DNA from: Rickettsiales bacterium
GTDB lineage: Bacteria > Pseudomonadota > Alphaproteobacteria > Rickettsiales > UBA8987
Assembly: GCA_020631295.1 (NCBI GenBank)
Contig: JAHDHN010000040.1
Coordinates: 1,216 to 12,573, forward strand
Reading direction: 5' to 3'
Length of the DNA stretch: 11,358 nucleotides
The position numbers and the translations under genes were made by a program. Below are positions 5,787 to 11,358 of this stretch, piece by piece (positions within the stretch are counted from its first letter, which is position 1; each line of letters opens with the position of its first letter). The notes beneath the pieces are model-generated. The model made no database searches. It saw nothing but the letters and a program-made list of their open reading frames with translations, and was not told the origin of the DNA.

Positions 5787-6806
5787 CTACCCACCCAACC
5801 AGTCCATCAGCTTATCTGCCAATTGGTGGTAGGCTTGCTGTACTTCATCAGCATCTGCAGCAGCTTCTGTGCCTAACACATAGGGAGTGCCAGCCATGTC
5901 ATGCATGGAGGGTGTCATAGGGATATCACCCAAAAACGGCACATCCATTTCGGCGCAAGCCAGCTTGATATCCATAGTGCCATACGGGTATAATTTAGTA
6001 CCGCTTTTTGCATCCCGCACATAGGCCATATTGTTCACCACACCAATAATAGGCGTGTTAAGCTTGCGGAACATGCTTATGGCTTTTTGCACATCCAGCC
6101 AGGCTGTTTTATTAGGCAGCGTTACCAATAATGCGCCAGACAGGCCAAAATTCTTGGCAATCGTGAGCGGCACATCGCCCGTGCCAGGTGGCAAATCGGC
6201 CAGCAATAATTCTTTGTCTTTCCAACTTTCCGGCGCAAATAACTGGGAAAGCATTTTAGTTACCATTGGCCCGCGCCAAATCAACGCCTCTTCTTCTGGC
6301 ACCAACATGCCCACAGACAAGCACGCCACCTCATGGTTCGACACTGGCTTTAGCAGCTGCCCTTCTGCCTCTGGCTTATCTTCAATACCCAAAAGATAAG
6401 GCTGGCTGGGGCCGTAAATATCTGCATCAATCACGCCCATCTGCACCTGCTTGGCTGCAAGCGCACAGGCAATATTGGCCGTGATGGTAGATTTCCCTAC
6501 GCCGCCTTTGCCCGAACCAATTGCAATCAATGGCGGCGGCACAGCTGCATGTGCTTCCGCGCCATGCGCTGTAGCGGCTTCATTGGTGATCGCTATCAGC
6601 AGTTTTTTGCCATCCAGCAATGGCGCCAGCGCTTCTTCACAGGCGGCCTTCAGCGCATTAGCTTGCTCAATATCCGCACCGGCATTGAGGGTGAATGCCA
6701 CATATTCATCACGCAATATCACATCCGACAACATGCCAGACTCTGGCAGGGTGTTGCCCCCTTCTGTCGTAATTGCACCTAATGCTTGTTGAATTGCTTG
6801 CTCCAT
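5787..6806 (-). CDS. mrp: Fe-S cluster carrier ATPase Mrp (ApbC family)
   Basis: Mrp/ApbC proteins are cytoplasmic P-loop ATPases that hold and deliver Fe-S clusters to apoproteins. This one has 339 residues. The MIP18/DUF59-like domain is at about 1-75 and an Ala/Pro linker at about 78-92. The deviant Walker A motif GKGGVGKS is at 99-106, followed by GVIDADIYGPSQP, the switch region LLADLPPGTGD, and a VVNNMAY segment near the C terminus. The CxxC pair that binds the cluster in E. coli-type Mrp would follow NNMAY, but the sequence there is VRDAKSGTKLYPYG, with no cysteine. I recall that other alphaproteobacterial Mrp proteins also lack it. ATG 6804-6806 was preferred over the upstream start at 6866, which would add 20 residues unlike the family and overlap the promoter. 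The gene diverges from hflK. Confidence 0.94.
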   Translation of the reverse strand: MEQAIQQALGAITTEGGNTLPESGMLSDVILRDEYVAFTLNAGADIEQANALKAACEEALAPLLDGKKLLIAITNEAATAHGAEAHAAVPPPLIAIGSGKGGVGKSTITANIACALAAKQVQMGVIDADIYGPSQPYLLGIEDKPEAEGQLLKPVSNHEVACLSVGMLVPEEEALIWRGPMVTKMLSQLFAPESWKDKELLLADLPPGTGDVPLTIAKNFGLSGALLVTLPNKTAWLDVQKAISMFRKLNTPIIGVVNNMAYVRDAKSGTKLYPYGTMDIKLACAEMDVPFLGDIPMTPSMHDMAGTPYVLGTEAAADADEVQQAYHQLADKLMDWLGG

Positions 6807-6813
6807 GAAATCA

Positions 6814-6842
6814 GCTATAAGCAGGCTTTTTGCCTTGTGCAA
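6814..6842 (-). promoter_or_regulatory. Putative sigma-70-type promoter of mrp
   Basis: On the minus strand, TTGCAC (6837-6842) and TATAGC (6814-6819) are separated by 17 bases. Transcription would start around 6807, at or next to the A of the mrp ATG (6806). No ribosome binding site lies upstream of that ATG, which fits a leaderless mRNA. The -35 hexamer is identical to that of the nuoA promoter. Confidence 0.5.
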
Positions 6843-6851
6843 GCGATTGCC

Positions 6852-6881
6852 CTTGAAGCGGCCCAAAAGCTTTACTATATA
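6852..6881 (+). promoter_or_regulatory. Putative promoter of hflK-hflC-degP, RpoH-like
   Basis: TTGAAG (6853-6858) and TATATA (6876-6881), 17 bases apart, make a good sigma-70 pair. The same bases also read CTTG (6852-6855), an 18-base spacer, then ACTATAT (6874-6880). The alphaproteobacterial heat-shock (RpoH) pattern is CTTG, 17-18 bases, CYTATNT, so only the first C differs. Transcription would start near 6888, ahead of the AGGGA ribosome binding site at 6893-6897. Confidence 0.5.
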
Positions 6882-6905
6882 CTATGTATTACAGGGAGAA
6901 ACTAT

Positions 6906-7982
6906 ATGTCGCAGTCACAAGGTCCTTGGGGAAATGGCCCCGCAAATGGCAATGCCAAGCCGCGCAAAAAAGCAGCACCGCAGCAACATGGCGTGGAGCA
7001 GCTCTTTGCCAGCTTTAAAAAGGGCGGCTCCAAGGGTGGCAAAGGCGGTAACAACACGCCATTCGGCAATGCGAGTCTCATTGGCTTTGCCCTTATTGCG
7101 CTATTGCTGTTTATTGCCAGCACGTCCTTTTTGGTGGTGGGCCCCAGTGAGCAAGGCGTGATTTTGCGCTTTGGCAAGCATGTGCGCAATGTTGGCCCAG
7201 GGTTCACGCTCAAGCTGCCTGCTCCTATTGAACAAGCGCGCATTGTGGAAGTAACGCGCCAGCAAACCACCGAAATTGGTGGCAACACACAAAGCAATGC
7301 ACGCAGCAACCGTACGTTAAAAGAGAGCCTGATGCTCACCGGTGACGAAAATATCTTCGATGTGAATTTCTTTGTGCAGTGGGTGATCAAGGATGCGGCC
7401 GATTATGAGTTTAACCTAGACAAGCCAGATGTGACGGTGAAGAAAATTGCCGAAAGTGCAATGCGTGAGGTGATTGCGCAAACCAAGGTGGGCGGCAATT
7501 CTTTAACGGATAAGCAGCGCTTAGAGATTGGCATTATCTTGGAAAAGAAAATCCAAACGATTTTAGATGACTATAAAAGCGGTATTGAAGTGAAACGTGT
7601 GGAGGTGGGCAAAGGTGACCCGCCAGAGCAGGTGATGGAGAAGTTTCGTGATGTACAAACCGCACGTAACGACGCCAACCGCTACCGCCAAGAGGGAGAG
7701 GCCTACCGCAATGAAAATGTGCCTTTAGCACGCGGTCAGGCAGAGCAAATTGTGAAAAAAGCAGAGGCCTATAAAGAAGAGGTAGTAGCCCGCGCCACAG
7801 GTGAGGCCGACCGCTTTAACTCTGTGTATCAAGAATATATTCAAGCCAAAGAGGTGACCAAGCAGCGCTTGTATCTAGAGACCATGGAAAAGGTGCTCGG
7901 CAACTCCAATAAAGTGGTGCTGGATAATAAAAGCGGTGTGGTACCGTATCTCCCATTGCCTGAAGTGCAGAAAAGGAAGTAA
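6906..7982 (+). CDS. hflK: FtsH modulator subunit HflK
   Basis: HflK and HflC form a large SPFH-domain complex of the inner membrane that, in E. coli, encloses FtsH and moderates its proteolysis of membrane proteins. This 358-residue protein has the HflK layout. The cytoplasmic N terminus (about 1-55) is Gly-, Asn- and Lys-rich. A single membrane helix is at about 57-78, and the SPFH/Band-7 domain opens VVGPSEQGVILRFGKHV. A long helical coiled-coil follows (about 255-335), containing repeated Ala/Glu-rich segments such as RGQAEQIVKKAEAYKEEVV. ATG 6906 (MSQSQGPWGNG) is supported by AGGGA 8 bases upstream. An in-frame ATG at 6786 would read through the divergent promoter region and add 40 unlikely residues. 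It is the first gene of the operon and ends 3 bases before hflC. Confidence 0.96.
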   Translation: MSQSQGPWGNGPANGNAKPRKKAAPQQHGVEQLFASFKKGGSKGGKGGNNTPFGNASLIGFALIALLLFIASTSFLVVGPSEQGVILRFGKHVRNVGPGFTLKLPAPIEQARIVEVTRQQTTEIGGNTQSNARSNRTLKESLMLTGDENIFDVNFFVQWVIKDAADYEFNLDKPDVTVKKIAESAMREVIAQTKVGGNSLTDKQRLEIGIILEKKIQTILDDYKSGIEVKRVEVGKGDPPEQVMEKFRDVQTARNDANRYRQEGEAYRNENVPLARGQAEQIVKKAEAYKEEVVARATGEADRFNSVYQEYIQAKEVTKQRLYLETMEKVLGNSNKVVLDNKSGVVPYLPLPEVQKRK

Positions 7983-7985
7983 CCC

Positions 7986-8852
7986 ATGAAAAAGAACCTA
8001 TCATTCATTATTCTGGCTGCAGCATTTCTGCTTTATGGCTCGATTTATACGGTAACAGAAATTGACCAAGCGCTGGTGTTGCAGTTTGGTAAGCCTGTGC
8101 ATGTGGAAAAAGAGCCCGGCCTGCATTTTAAAAAGCCATTCTTCATTAATAATGTGGAGTTTTTTGATAAGCGTATTTTAGAAATCAGCACGCAAGAGGT
8201 GGAAACCACTGCAGCGGATGAGCGCCGCTTGATTGTGGATGCATTTACAAAATACCGCATTACCGACCCGCTGCTTTTCTACCAAACCTACAGCAGCATG
8301 CGTCGCTTTAACCTGCAATTTGAGAAAAACGTGGAATCTATTTTGCGTGATATTGTGTCTACCGCACCGCTGAATGACCTGCTGACGGAAAAACGCGCGG
8401 CGCTGATGGATCAAATTGAAGCGCAGCTAAATGCGGATGCTGAAGCTTTCGGTGTAGAAGTGGTGGATGTCCGTATTGTCCGCACCGATTTACCAGCGGA
8501 AAACAGCAATGCGATTTTCAACAATATGCAAACGGTGTATGAGAAAGTAGCCAAGGAAACCCGTGCAAAAGGCGAGGAGGACAAGAAACGTATTATTGCG
8601 GATGCAGATAAGCAAGTGACTATCATTCTGGCAGAGGCAGAGCGTGAAGCCAACCGCCTGCGCGGTGAAGGCGAAGGGCAAGCCACCAAGATTTTTGCTG
8701 ATTCCTTTGGTCAGGATACAGAGTTTTTCCGCTTCTACCGTTCCATGCAAGCCTATGACGGAGCCTTTGGCGAAGAGAAACAGCCTACGGACATGGTACT
8801 CTCACCCGATAGCGAATTTATGAAATTCTTTAACAACCTAGAAGGAAGATAA
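7986..8852 (+). CDS. hflC: FtsH modulator subunit HflC
   Basis: This is the 288-residue partner of HflK. One N-terminal membrane helix is at about residues 5-23. The SPFH domain begins at TEIDQALVLQFGKPV, includes PGLHFKKPF and RRLIVDAFTKYRITDPL, and runs to about residue 200. A coiled-coil then carries REANRLRGEGEGQATKIFADSF, the usual HflC signature. A C-terminal tail follows the FFRFYRSMQAY motif typical of HflC. The ribosome binding site AAGGAAG overlaps the last codons of hflK, so the two subunits are probably made in coupled amounts. No FtsH gene is present in the window. Confidence 0.96.
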   Translation: MKKNLSFIILAAAFLLYGSIYTVTEIDQALVLQFGKPVHVEKEPGLHFKKPFFINNVEFFDKRILEISTQEVETTAADERRLIVDAFTKYRITDPLLFYQTYSSMRRFNLQFEKNVESILRDIVSTAPLNDLLTEKRAALMDQIEAQLNADAEAFGVEVVDVRIVRTDLPAENSNAIFNNMQTVYEKVAKETRAKGEEDKKRIIADADKQVTIILAEAEREANRLRGEGEGQATKIFADSFGQDTEFFRFYRSMQAYDGAFGEEKQPTDMVLSPDSEFMKFFNNLEGR

Positions 8853-8854
8853 TA

Positions 8855-10411
8855 ATGCCTCTTTTGCGTTCGTTCTTTTTACTATGTGCTGGCCTGTTGC
8901 TTGGCACGCAAAGCACTCATGCCATGCCGCTGGATTTGGCAGACAAGGTGGAAGTGCTGATGCCAGCCGTGGTAAATATCTCCACCACACAAAAGCGTGA
9001 AGAACGTGCTCCAACGCGCCGCAGAGGCGGCAGCCCCTATGGCGGTGGCTTCCCACCAGGTTATGGCGATCCGTTTGAAGATATGGACCGTTTGTTTGAA
9101 GATTTCTTTGGGCCAGGCTTTGGCATGCGCCGGGAACGCTTTTACCGCCCGCAATCCTTTGAACACCCTACTGAACAGCCCTCTGCCCTGCTTCAACATG
9201 TGCAGCGTGAAGGTGCCACCTCACTCGGCAGCGGCTTCATCATTGCAGCCGAAGGCTATGTGGTAACCAATCACCATGTGGTAGATCAGGCCGATGAGAT
9301 TACTGTAACACTGCAAGATGACGCACAATATACAGCCAAGCTGCTAGGCAGTGACCCTAAAACAGATTTAGCCTTGCTGAAAATTGAACGCGACAAGCCG
9401 TTTCCTTATGTAAAATTCGGTGATTCTGATACCTCCCGTGTGGGTGACTGGATCATTGCTATTGGTAACCCCTTTGGCCTAGGCGGCACGGTAACCACCG
9501 GCATTATCTCTGCGCGCGCACGTGATATTAACGCCGGCCCGTTTGATGATTTTATCCAAACCGATGCGGCCATTAATCGCGGCAATAGCGGCGGCCCTAT
9601 GTTTAACCTAAACGGTGAAGTGATTGGCGTGAACACTGCCATTTACTCTCCCAGCGGCGGCAGCGTGGGCATTGGCTTTGCCATTCCCTCTGCCATTGTA
9701 GAGCCGGTGATTCAACAGCTGCGCAGCAATGGCAGCGTAACACGCGGCTGGCTGGGCGTAAAAATCCAACATGTGACCGATGAAATTGCCGAATCTGTAG
9801 GCTTGGAAAAAGCACGCGGTGCCTTGGTAACCGAAGTGTTGGAAAACAGCCCGGCAGAGAAGGCCGGCATCAAGGTGGGTGATGTGATCTTGAGCTATGA
9901 TGGCAGAGACGTGAAAGTGATGAAAAAGCTACCACGATTTGTGGCCGAAACGGGCGTGGATAAGCGCGTGAATGTGGAAGTATGGCGCAATAGTGCCACG
10001 CAAAGCTTGGAAGTAAAAATCGCCCGCCTGGAAGAAGAAACAGCATCTAATGATAATACAGATGAAAATACAGCACCTGAAGAGGAAGAGGCGGCACCGC
10101 ATATTTTAGGTATGCAGCTGGCGCCTTTGAATGAAAGCTTACGCAAGCGCTATGGCATTGATTCTGCGACCAAGGGCTTGTTGGTACAGTCGCTTGATCC
10201 AAGCAGCCCTGCCCTGAAAAGCGGTGTGCGCCCAGGTGATGTAGTGTTAGAAATGAACCAACGCCCAACGGTGAGCCTGGCAGAAGCAGATGAGGCAGTG
10301 CTGGCCGCACAAGACAAAGGAAAGCGCTCCATCCTGCTACTCATCTCCCGTGATGGCGATACGTTATTCTTAGCTGCATCATTAGAAGAAGAGACAAAAA
10401 CGGACGAATAG
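8855..10411 (+). CDS. degP: Periplasmic Do/DegP-type serine protease with two PDZ domains
   Basis: A 518-residue HtrA-family protease and chaperone of the periplasm. A Sec signal peptide covers about residues 1-23, with likely cleavage after THA. A Gly/Arg/Pro-rich stretch with repeated FED/FGPGFG pieces (about 47-95) resembles the flexible LA-loop region. The trypsin-like triad is His141 (TNHHVV), Asp171 (SDPKTDLALL) and Ser245 (GNSGGP), at nearly the E. coli DegP spacing. PDZ1 is at about 295-390 (RGWLGVKIQ, SPAEKAGIKVGDVIL). PDZ2 is at about 415-510 (LGMQLAPL, SPALKSGVRPGDVVLEM). An acidic linker rich in Glu, Asn and Asp lies between them. ATG 8855 follows the hflC stop by 2 bases, with GAAGGAAG just upstream. 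It is last in hflK-hflC-degP and so shares their control. The symbol could equally be degQ or htrA. Confidence 0.95.
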   Translation: MPLLRSFFLLCAGLLLGTQSTHAMPLDLADKVEVLMPAVVNISTTQKREERAPTRRRGGSPYGGGFPPGYGDPFEDMDRLFEDFFGPGFGMRRERFYRPQSFEHPTEQPSALLQHVQREGATSLGSGFIIAAEGYVVTNHHVVDQADEITVTLQDDAQYTAKLLGSDPKTDLALLKIERDKPFPYVKFGDSDTSRVGDWIIAIGNPFGLGGTVTTGIISARARDINAGPFDDFIQTDAAINRGNSGGPMFNLNGEVIGVNTAIYSPSGGSVGIGFAIPSAIVEPVIQQLRSNGSVTRGWLGVKIQHVTDEIAESVGLEKARGALVTEVLENSPAEKAGIKVGDVILSYDGRDVKVMKKLPRFVAETGVDKRVNVEVWRNSATQSLEVKIARLEEETASNDNTDENTAPEEEEAAPHILGMQLAPLNESLRKRYGIDSATKGLLVQSLDPSSPALKSGVRPGDVVLEMNQRPTVSLAEADEAVLAAQDKGKRSILLLISRDGDTLFLAASLEEETKTDE

Positions 10412-10438
10412 TAGATAGTGTTGTTACATTATCTACTA
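10409..10438 (+). terminator. Hairpin at the degP stop codon, possible terminator
   Basis: TAGTAGATAGTG (10409-10420, beginning with the stop codon itself) pairs with CATTATCTACTA (10427-10438) across a 6-base loop, with one G-T position. The stem is AT-rich and is followed by TAATTCTAC, not a proper T tract. The same bases resemble the end of the inverted-repeat element that follows, so it could be a relic of that element. Confidence 0.4.
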
Positions 10439-10460
10439 TAATTCTACGAATGAGTATTAG

Positions 10461-10723
10461 ATAGTGTAGTCACAAGATTTGCAGCGATGGTGCATGTCAT
10501 AGATTGTCTCTCTTTAGGCAAAGCATGCAAGCAATAGCAGCGCTATTGGTCAGGGCTTTAACGACAAGAGTGTCAATCTATGATGCATCCGAAGGAGAAT
10601 GCCTATTATTGTAATGAACGACGCTCCATTTTTTCATTGATACACCATATCAACTCTAAAATGGAGCTTGTTCCTAACAACAATTTTGCATTCCCATTGC
10701 TATAAATCTTGTGACTACACTAT
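10461..10723. mobile_element. 263-bp noncoding element with perfect 20-bp terminal inverted repeats (MITE-like)
   Basis: Positions 10461-10480 and 10704-10723 are exact reverse complements (20 of 20), and a weaker match continues inward (GCAGCGATGG against ATAGCAATGG). Inside are two long hairpins. The first is built on TCATAGATTG (10497-10506) / CAATCTATGA (10574-10583), with CTCTT/AAGAG, AAAGC/GCTTT and a CAATAGC/GCTATTG tip. The second is built on CTCCATTTT / AAAATGGAG (about 10624-10667), with further pairing out to GGAGAATGC / GCATTCCC. No open reading frame of note is present. Size and structure fit a nonautonomous miniature element. No clear target-site duplication is visible, so mobility is inferred. 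Confidence 0.65.
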
Positions 10724-10736
10724 ATATGTGTTTTAT

Positions 10737-10855
10737 AATTTTATTGATGGAATCAATAAAATTGCCCCACTGGCTTCGCCGTGCAAAATCACTACGTGAT
10801 TTTCATAGCATTCCCGTTGGTAAATTTCGAAAATGCTATACCTCATTCAGTGAGG
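10737..10855. repeat. Tract of four consecutive small hairpins at the 5' end of the toxin gene
   Basis: Four perfect inverted repeats follow one another. They are AATTTTATTGAT (10737-10748) / ATCAATAAAATT (10752-10763), AAAATCAC (10785-10792) / GTGATTTT (10796-10803), ATAGCATT (10805-10812) / AATGCTAT (10832-10839), and CCTCA (10841-10845) / TGAGG (10851-10855). A short GGCTTCGCC hairpin (10772-10780) lies between the first two. The last three lie inside the reading frame of the RelE-like gene. Confidence 0.6.
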
Positions 10856-11047
10856 CTGCTTATCAAAAAAGCTATTGAACAACGTCTTGCCACAGATCCA
10901 ATACATTACGGCAAACCATTGCGTTATGAGCACACAGGCAAAAGACGCTTACGCCTTTCAGACTATCGCATTATCTACGCCATAGAAGAGGCAAAAAAAG
11001 AAGTGGTTATTTATGCCATTAAACATCGCAAAGATGTCTATCATTAA
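10781..11047 (+). CDS. RelE/ParE-family toxin, N terminus uncertain
   Basis: An 88-residue protein whose second half has the RelE/ParE fold signature. A helix with SVRLLIKKAIEQRLATDP precedes HYGKPLRYE, then KRRLRLSDYRIIYAIEE and VVIYAIKHRKDVY. In the family these are the core strands that bind the ribosome or gyrase, depending on the subfamily. The first 20 residues are less typical, and a few residues of the usual segment before the first helix seem to be missing. They are encoded by a tract of small palindromes. GTG 10781 is the first possible start after the in-frame stop at 10757, and no ribosome binding site precedes it; GTG 10796 is an alternative. No antitoxin gene is recognised on either side: upstream is the 263-bp element and downstream a cloverleaf repeat. 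It may be an orphan or inactive toxin. Confidence 0.7.
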   Translation: MQNHYVIFIAFPLVNFENAIPHSVRLLIKKAIEQRLATDPIHYGKPLRYEHTGKRRLRLSDYRIIYAIEEAKKEVVIYAIKHRKDVYH

Positions 11048-11091
11048 GATGAACTGATGCCTCATTTAATAATTTCACTTTCCTATCCACC

Positions 11092-11177
11092 CGTCATTCC
11101 ATGGTTTATCCATGGAATCTCCTTGATAAGGTTACGGCAACTTGCAGGAGATCCCACGAACAAGTCGTGGGATGACG
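11092..11177 (-). repeat. Cloverleaf palindromic repeat, copy C (inverted)
   Basis: Seen from the minus strand, this is the cleanest copy. The outer stem is CGTCAT / ATGACG. Arm 1 is CCCACGA, loop CTTGT, TCGTGGG (11153-11171 in plus coordinates). Arm 2 is ATCTC / GAGAT (11117-11121 and 11148-11152). Arm 3 is TCCATGG, loop ATAAA, CCATGGA (11098-11116). Its arm-2 loop resembles that of copy A (shared TGC, TTG and CCTTAT pieces), so A and C form one subfamily and B another. Confidence 0.85.
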
Positions 11178-11208
11178 AGGAAATGGTTAGGTGAAATTGG
11201 TATAGAAG

Positions 11209-11279
11209 CTTGTTCCCTGTGGTTTACTGCGTCCTGCGAAGCCTTGGCGTAGCGGGACAGGCGAGCCGCAGGAAACAAG
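11209..11279. repeat. 71-bp imperfect hairpin sharing the CGAAGC-GCGTAG core
   Basis: CTTGTT (11209-11214) pairs with AACAAG (11274-11279). Further in, CCTGTGG pairs with CCGCAGG and GTCCTGC with GCGGGAC, each with one mismatch, and the tip is GCC/GGC. The inner part holds CGAAGC (11237-11242) and GCGTAG (11247-11252), as in the insertion within repeat copy A. It lies 24 bases past the stop of the minus-strand gene at the right edge and could contribute to its 3' end, though no T tract follows. Confidence 0.6.
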
Positions 11280-11303
11280 TGTATAAATTATTAAGCAAAA
11301 TGA

Positions 11304-11358
11304 CTACACATCCAGCTGTGCGATCACATCCTGGCGTAATGCACTTTGTTCGGTGATG
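11304..11358 (-). CDS. C-terminal end of an unidentified gene (runs off right edge)
   Basis: On the minus strand, one frame stays open from the window edge to a TAG at 11304-11306 and reads ITEQSALRQDVIAQLDV. The polar, helix-like composition looks like a normal protein C terminus. The other two minus-strand frames look less protein-like, and one stops early. Seventeen residues are too few to name the protein. The call rests on frame quality and on the noncoding repeats that begin just beyond the stop. Confidence 0.4.
   Translation of the reverse strand, partial: ITEQSALRQDVIAQLDV

Noticed and set aside
6807..6866. Upstream start for mrp adding 20 residues
   Set aside because: The added residues are unlike the family, and the putative mrp promoter would lie inside the gene.
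6786..6905. Upstream start for hflK adding 40 residues
   Set aside because: This stretch overlaps the divergent mrp start and both promoters. ATG 6906 has a good ribosome binding site and gives the normal HflK N terminus.
10747..10878. 43-codon open frame (ATG 10747) as a possible antitoxin
   Set aside because: It overlaps the toxin gene in another frame, runs through the hairpin tract, has no ribosome binding site and resembles no antitoxin.
11301..11357. Short plus-strand frame starting ATG near the right edge
   Set aside because: It closes after 18 codons and opposes a better minus-strand C-terminal frame.

Overview
The window looks like chromosomal DNA of an alphaproteobacterium, probably one of the host-associated, repeat-rich lineages (Rickettsiales or Holosporales-like). 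The grounds are the separate nuoA-nuoB-nuoC-nuoD genes, the divergent mrp / hflK-hflC-degP block, the alphaproteobacterial look of the NuoA-D and Mrp proteins, and intergenic spaces filled with palindromic repeats. This placement is an inference; no rRNA gene is present to settle it.

Layout. Positions 1-1890 (minus strand) hold the start of a complex I operon, nuoA-nuoB-nuoC-nuoD, with nuoD running off the left edge. A promoter-like pair lies directly upstream of nuoA. Positions 2021-2743 (plus) hold an AT-rich orphan gene for a single-pass membrane protein of unknown function. Positions 2774-5062 (plus) hold ftsK, the DNA translocase of the division septum. Positions 5063-5786 are a repeat island with two copies of a cloverleaf-shaped palindromic repeat around a shortened HicB-like antitoxin gene, then a 150-bp imperfect palindrome. 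Positions 5787-6806 (minus) hold mrp, an Fe-S cluster carrier ATPase. It diverges from hflK-hflC-degP (6906-10411, plus), a tightly packed membrane-protease quality-control operon. Positions 10412-10780 hold a 263-bp noncoding element with perfect 20-bp terminal inverted repeats. A RelE/ParE-like toxin gene follows (10781-11047), its 5' end built from a run of small hairpins. A third cloverleaf repeat, another hairpin and the last 17 codons of a minus-strand gene close the window.

How the genes work together. NuoA-D are membrane and peripheral-arm subunits of NADH:quinone oxidoreductase. HflK and HflC form the SPFH membrane complex that surrounds FtsH in other bacteria, and DegP is a periplasmic serine protease. 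Their co-transcription, behind a promoter that resembles both the sigma-70 and the alphaproteobacterial RpoH (heat-shock) patterns, suggests one envelope-stress unit. Mrp serves Fe-S protein maturation, and complex I is a major Fe-S client, though the two are not adjacent.

I see no complete new defence or metabolic system. The most interesting signals are structural: a cloverleaf repeat family whose stems co-vary between copies, a smaller repeat nested inside one copy, a MITE-like element, two single toxin-antitoxin halves embedded in repeats, and genes whose predicted promoters sit so close to the start codon that their mRNAs may be leaderless.
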